Source of the DNA: Endomicrobiia bacterium
GTDB taxonomy: Bacteria > Elusimicrobiota > Endomicrobiia > Endomicrobiales > Endomicrobiaceae
Assembly (NCBI GenBank): GCA_025998475.1
Contig: BNVZ01000037.1
Location: forward strand, 1-10,619
Direction of reading: 5' to 3'
DNA length: 10,619 nucleotides
How positions within the stretch are numbered: the stretch's first letter is position 1; each line of letters opens with the position of its first letter. This document shows positions 7,020-10,619 of this stretch, in pieces. The notes under the pieces were generated by a model. The model ran no database searches, was not told the DNA's origin, and was given only the letters and a program-made list of their open reading frames with translations. The translations under genes were made by a program, and so were the position numbers.

Positions 7020-7157
7020 AACAACCATGGAAACAAACTGGCACAAGCATTTTGTAGAGACTTAAAAATAGTATCTAACGGATACAGAAATAAAAGAAAG
7101 CGCTTTTGGATTTTTTAGATTTAATTTAAAACTTGAAATATATAATTTTAAAACTCC
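7020..7157 (+). mobile_element. IS5-family transposase C-terminal fragment between yebC and ruvA
   Basis: Plus-strand translation gives KLAQAFCRDLKIVSNGYRNK, continuing RKRF. After a frameshift it reads RFNLKLEIYNFK. This matches the conserved C-terminal tail of IS5-family transposases, and it is the DNA-level partner, in opposite orientation, of the fragment at 5111-5206. No stop-free ORF or terminal repeats remain. No ruvC motif (for example an N-terminal GIDPG) can be read in any frame of the surrounding 6867-7240 gap. Confidence 0.7.
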
Positions 7158-7240
7158 TAGGTTTAAAAAGAGATCCATTATAAACTGAAATCCAAAAAAG
7201 TAAAGTGAAATAATATAAAGTTGCTCAACCAAGGACATGT

Positions 7241-7864
7241 ATGATAGACTATTTATGCGGATTACTTGAATCGAAATCGACAAATAGCATAACAGTTGAC
7301 GTAAACGGCATAGGATACATAGTATTCGTACCTGTTTCCACCTTTTCTAATCTTCCAAAAATTGGTAATTCGGTAAAAATATATGTTGTGGAAGCTGTCG
7401 CCGGAATGTATGGCGGAGTTATATGTCTTTACGGTTTTTTAACTAAAGAAGACAGGCAGATGTATCTTCTGATAAAAGACGAAGTCCCTTCGACCGGCGC
7501 TAAAAAAGCCATGGAGTATATCGATAAAATTTCAAAATCATTTGCAGATTTCAAGGTCGCAATAATTACAAAAGATCCGTCTATGCTAAACAGAGTCTTT
7601 GGGTTTACAAAAAAGACTGCAGATAAACTCATCGTCACTTTAAAAGACAAAATAGTGGCTGTAAACGTTTTAGGCGAAGAAAAGTGGTCAAGTGCTAAAG
7701 TAAGTGAAAATACAATAATTTTGGAGGCCATAGAAGGGCTCATTGCTTTGGGATACAAAGAACATCAAGCAAGAGCTGTCGTAACCAAAACATTTGAACG
7801 TAGTAAAAACATAACTTTAGCGGATTTAATAAGAAAATCTTTGCAGGATGTTGGCACTATATAA
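7241..7864 (+). CDS. ruvA: Holliday junction branch-migration subunit RuvA, divergent
   Basis: RuvA binds four-way junctions as a tetramer and loads the RuvB motors. The 207-residue length is normal. Domain I (1-66) starts MIDYLCGLLE and has VDVNGIGYIVFVP and LYGF at the expected places. Domain II (about 67-140) has two helix-hairpin-helix elements, both altered: VPSTGAKKA (82-90) where most have a GVGPK form, and FGFTKKTADKL (120-130) where most have GIGKKTAERL. The loop before LYGF reads EAVAGMYGG, so the acidic-pin pair (Glu-Asp, 55/56 in E. coli) is not evident. Domain III (about 157-205), which contacts RuvB, is clear: EAIEGLIALGYKEHQA. The start is supported by AAGGAC (7231-7236). It is nine bases from ruvB. 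The changes may be lineage-specific rather than damage. Confidence 0.93.
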   Translation: MIDYLCGLLESKSTNSITVDVNGIGYIVFVPVSTFSNLPKIGNSVKIYVVEAVAGMYGGVICLYGFLTKEDRQMYLLIKDEVPSTGAKKAMEYIDKISKSFADFKVAIITKDPSMLNRVFGFTKKTADKLIVTLKDKIVAVNVLGEEKWSSAKVSENTIILEAIEGLIALGYKEHQARAVVTKTFERSKNITLADLIRKSLQDVGTI

Positions 7865-7873
7865 ACAGGATTA

Positions 7874-8902
7874 ATGATGGACGAATTAGAAAGAATTGTT
7901 GAAGCTTCTAAGCTAACTGAAGAAGACAGCAGAATAGAAAACTCTTTAAGACCTAAAAATCTTGATGATTTTATAGGTCAGGACAAGCTTAAAAGCAACC
8001 TTAAAGTTTTTATAGAAGCTGCAAAAAACAGACACGAAGCTTTGGACCATTGTTTATTTTATGCTCCCCCGGGACTTGGAAAAACCACTCTTGCTCACAT
8101 AATTGCAAAAGAAATGGGCGGCAATTTAAAAATAACATCCGGTCCTGTTTTGGAAAGAGTGGGAGATTTAGCCGCAATACTTACAAATCTTTCTGATGGA
8201 GATATTTTTTTTATAGATGAGATTCACAGAATGAACCATCTTGTAGAAGAGTCTTTATACCCAGTTATGGAAGATTTTGAACTTGATATTATAATAGGAC
8301 AGGGGCCTTCGGCAAAAACAATTAAACTACCTGTCCCTCACTTTACATTGATAGGTGCAACAACAAGAGCAGGGCTTTTATCAAGTCCGTTAAGAGACAG
8401 GTTCGGGATTATAGAACACTTGGATTTTTACAACATAGAAGAGCTTATGCATATAGTTAATCGTTCGGCAGCAATAATGAATATTGCTATTGACAATGAC
8501 GCAAACGAAGAAATTGCAAGACGTTCAAGAGGCACACCAAGAATTGTAAATAGACTTTTGAAAAGAGTTAGAGATTTTGCTGAAGTAAAAGGCGGTGAAA
8601 TCACGTATTCCATAGCTAAAGAAGCTCTTGAGGCTTTGGAAGTTGACAGCGCTGGGCTTGATAAAATGGATAGACTAATTCTTACAGTTTTAATTAAAAA
8701 ATTTGGCGGTGGCCCGGTGGGCGTTGATACTATATCTGCAGCTATATCTGAGGAGTCAGACACAATAACCGACGTATACGAACCATATCTTATACAATCC
8801 GGCTTTATTGCAAGAACCCCAAGAGGCCGAGTCGTAACCGAAACCGGATACAAACATATTGGAGTCAAACCTCCAAAAAATCTCCAAAAAGAGCTATTTT
8901 AG
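7874..8902 (+). CDS. ruvB: Holliday junction branch-migration ATPase RuvB
   Basis: Hexameric AAA+ motor that drives branch migration with RuvA. It is full length (342 residues) and well conserved. It starts at tandem ATG codons (7874 or 7877) after CAGGA. Walker A is APPGLGKTT (64-72), Walker B is IFFIDEIH (111-118) and sensor 1 is GATTR (161-165). The arginine-finger segment is SPLRDRFG (171-178), the sensor 2 region is [13 protein letters not shown], and the C-terminal winged helix ends [20 protein letters not shown]. No key residue appears lost, in contrast to the divergent RuvA. The gene is translated from the same transcript as ruvA and queH. With no ruvC here, resolution of junctions must depend on a nuclease encoded elsewhere or on another route. 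Confidence 0.98.
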   Translation: MMDELERIVEASKLTEEDSRIENSLRPKNLDDFIGQDKLKSNLKVFIEAAKNRHEALDHCLFYAPPGLGKTTLAHIIAKEMGGNLKITSGPVLERVGDLAAILTNLSDGDIFFIDEIHRMNHLVEESLYPVMEDFELDIIIGQGPSAKTIKLPVPHFTLIGATTRAGLLSSPLRDRFGIIEHLDFYNIEELMHIVNRSAAIMNIAIDNDANEEIARRSRGTPRIVNRLLKRVRDFAEVKGGEITYSIAKEALEALEVDSAGLDKMDRLILTVLIKKFGGGPVGVDTISAAISEESDTITDVYEPYLIQSGFIARTPRGRVVTETGYKHIGVKPPKNLQKELF

Positions 8903-8910
8903 GTTGTGAT

Positions 8911-9453
8911 ATGAGTAAATTTTCTCTTTCAACTTCTAAAAAGAAAGTTTTACTTCATATATGCTGCGCTCCTTGTTCGGCTTGTGCAGTAAAAATGCTA
9001 CGTGGTGACTATGATATTTCTTTTTATTGGTATAATCCCAATATTTACAATAGACTTGAATATAAAAATAGAAAAGATTCTGCGGTAAATTATGCAAAAG
9101 AATTGGATATTCCATTCTACGAAGAAAAAGATTTTTTTTACAATTACAACAATTGGAAAAATAATAGTTTAGAACAATGCAATCTTTGTTATACATTGAG
9201 ACTTGAAAAAACAACAGTATTTGCAAAACAAAATAACTTTGATTTTTTTTCAACATCACTTCTTTCAAGTCCCTATCAAAAACATGATTTAGTAAAGCAA
9301 ATAGCTCGCGATTTGGCCGACAAACGCAAAATAAATTTCTTATATTGTGATTTTAGATCATGTTTTTATGAAAATAAAAATTTATTAAGACAGAAAGGGT
9401 ATTATATGCAAAAGTACTGTGCATGCAATAAATCAAAGAACGGAAAGATATAA
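8911..9453 (+). CDS. queH: Epoxyqueuosine reductase QueH
   Basis: Catalyses the last step of queuosine synthesis, reducing epoxyqueuosine to queuosine in the anticodon wobble position of tRNAs with GUN anticodons. It is the iron-sulfur, non-cobalamin alternative to QueG. The 180-residue protein has the family signature LLHICCAPC (14-22), with the Cys pair at 18-19 and C22. It also has EQCNLCYTLRL (C90, C93), SPYQKHD (120-126), DFRS (147-150) and a C-terminal YCACNKS (169-175). These cysteines match the metal-cluster ligands of the family. It starts eight bases after the ruvB stop with only a weak AGG ribosome site, so translational coupling is likely. It is the last gene of the cluster; the 80 bases after it contain no convincing terminator before the IS copy. 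Confidence 0.95.
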   Translation: MSKFSLSTSKKKVLLHICCAPCSACAVKMLRGDYDISFYWYNPNIYNRLEYKNRKDSAVNYAKELDIPFYEEKDFFYNYNNWKNNSLEQCNLCYTLRLEKTTVFAKQNNFDFFSTSLLSSPYQKHDLVKQIARDLADKRKINFLYCDFRSCFYENKNLLRQKGYYMQKYCACNKSKNGKI

Positions 9454-9533
9454 CGACAAGAGAGTGGATTGTTAAATTTTTAGGAAATTATCAAAGTAGC
9501 CTTTGCGTAAAGTTGTTTTTTAGCATTATTTAA

Positions 9534-10619
9534 TTAGATCTCTTAATAACTAACATATAAAAGTACAATAGAAGTACTATGAAACAGAAAAAGAAAGCAG
9601 GCGGGTCGGGTGGAATGAATGGGTTTAGTATTAATGAGAGTAAAGAAAGCATTTGATAAAACAAAGGATAGCAAGGAAGAAAGAAAAGATAGGGCAAGTA
9701 GGTGAGCAAAGAGAAAATTGAGTACAGAGAATATTGTAAAGATGATGTTTTGAATACTTTAGGGCAATACCTAAACATATTGTCACAAGAGACAGCTACA
9801 ATGTCAGCAAAAGTTGTGGATATAGACATAGGGTATTAGGACATAATTATCGTAGAAGACAGCTACAATGTCAGTGAAAGTTGTGCATATAGGACGATAG
9901 ATCATTCGGACATATTATCGTAGGAGACAGCTACAATGTCAGCAAAAGTTGTGGATATAGACATAGGGTATTAGGACATAATTATCGTAGGAGATAGTTA
10001 CAATGTCAGTGAAAGTTATGTACATAGGACGATAGAGCATTCGGACATATTATCACTTGAGACAGTTGCAATGTCAGCAAAAGTTGTGGATATAGACATA
10101 GAGTATGCACAAGAAGCATTAATGAGTAGTGGGGAATATACTAGATGGGAATAGGTATTGATAAACAAAGCGTTAGAAGTAGCAGTAGCAGTGATTATGC
10201 TAGAGATTGATACAAAGACCTAAAAAAACAGCGAAAGTGGCGAAAGCGAAAAGAATAAGAGACATACAATAACCGTTGGTAGTAGTTAAGTTAAAGGCAA
10301 GCAAGTAATATGCACAGCGATAATAGGGCAAGGAGCACGATTTTAGTTTGTTTTAGTAGGCATGTATTTATGCAAAGAAAGACAATAAGATACATGGCAA
10401 ATACAATTTAGTAGGCCTTAGGCAAAATATATGCAAACACACTAGTTCTAAAAAATAGATCAAAGAAACACCCACTGACAAAAGAAGATAAGGAGTTAAA
10501 TAGAAAGATTTATCAGATGATTATAGTAGAAAACATTAAAGTATTTGTTAAAAGGTTCAAAATAGTCTAAAGAATAGATAAGTAATAGCAGAAGACGCTT
10601 TGGACTGCGATTTAACTCA
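9534..10619 (+). mobile_element. Dead IS5-family insertion sequence, copy 2, runs off the window
   Basis: Opposite-orientation copy of the element at 3100-4134, starting with TTAGATCTCTT (9534-9544), one base different from copy 1. The bases match copy 1 over nearly its whole length, with small indels. It retains the same broken transposase, including SYNVSES, GKEHDFSLF (catalytic-core region) and a final GACTGCGATTTAAC stretch. The window ends about 80 bases before the expected right terminus. Main differences from copy 1 are two extra internal repeat units, a shortened stretch near 10565-10590, and a few substitutions. Confidence 0.8.
9791..10105 (+). repeat. Five-unit 67/68-base alternating tandem array in IS copy 2
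   Basis: Units begin at 9791, 9858, 9926, 9993 and 10061, spaced 67, 68, 67 and 68 bases. Each opens with a version of GACAGCTACAATGTCAG. A-type and B-type units alternate (A-B-A-B-A). The A+B dimer is 135 bases, exactly 45 codons. Copy 1 has only three units, so this copy has gained a dimer or copy 1 has lost one. Confidence 0.9.

Noticed and set aside
6855..7046. Minus-strand 63-codon ORF between yebC and ruvA
   Set aside because: No ribosome site or family resemblance; it overlaps the yebC end and a plus-strand transposase remnant.
9499..9522. CTTTGCGTAAAG plus T-run after queH as a terminator
   Set aside because: The stem is only four bases of A/T-rich pairing, too weak to call.
9791..10105. 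CRISPR array
   Set aside because: Units are 67/68 bases with no unique spacers; the repeats are contiguous and derive from transposase codons.
3100..10619. Composite transposon carrying yebC, ruvAB and queH
   Set aside because: The cargo is housekeeping genes and both flanking elements have dead transposases; independent insertion or recombination is simpler.

Overview
This is an AT-rich bacterial window with six recognisable genes separated by long stretches of decayed sequence. The gene set, the divergent RuvA and pyrophosphatase, and the density of dead ORFs and insertion-sequence remnants suggest a host-restricted bacterium early in genome reduction. My best guess is an Elusimicrobia/Endomicrobium-type termite-gut symbiont. 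That is inference from resemblance, not a database match.

Layout. At the left edge, on the minus strand, are mazG (a single-domain nucleotide pyrophosphohydrolase) and, 78 bases downstream of it, a membrane proton-pumping pyrophosphatase (hppA) that runs off the window. Next comes about 800 bases of broken coding sequence (2291-3099). A complete but dead IS5/HARBI1-type insertion sequence follows (3100-4134). After a short spacer with a poly-C hairpin comes a small minus-strand lipoprotein gene built from two sets of tandem repeats. From 4908 to 6110 I see no intact gene, only an IS5 transposase tail, a decayed ORF with a signal-like start, and a frameshifted small secreted-protein gene directly in front of yebC.

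The right half is a plus-strand cluster: yebC, then a 374-base gap holding a second IS5 transposase tail, then ruvA, ruvB and queH packed with 8-9 base gaps. ruvC is often found between yebC and ruvA but is absent here. The window ends inside a second copy of the dead IS5-type element, in the opposite orientation to the first.

How it fits together. RuvA and RuvB form the Holliday-junction branch-migration motor, YebC is a translation or regulatory factor, and QueH makes the last step of queuosine synthesis. MazG and HppA are linked by chemistry: MazG hydrolyses NTPs to NMP plus pyrophosphate, and HppA uses pyrophosphate to pump ions. The most unusual structure is a nested set of inverted repeats. 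Two IS copies sharing the same disabling lesions flank about 5.4 kb, and two shorter IS5 tails flank yebC inside it. The IS copies also differ in the length of an internal 67/68-base alternating tandem array (three units against five).
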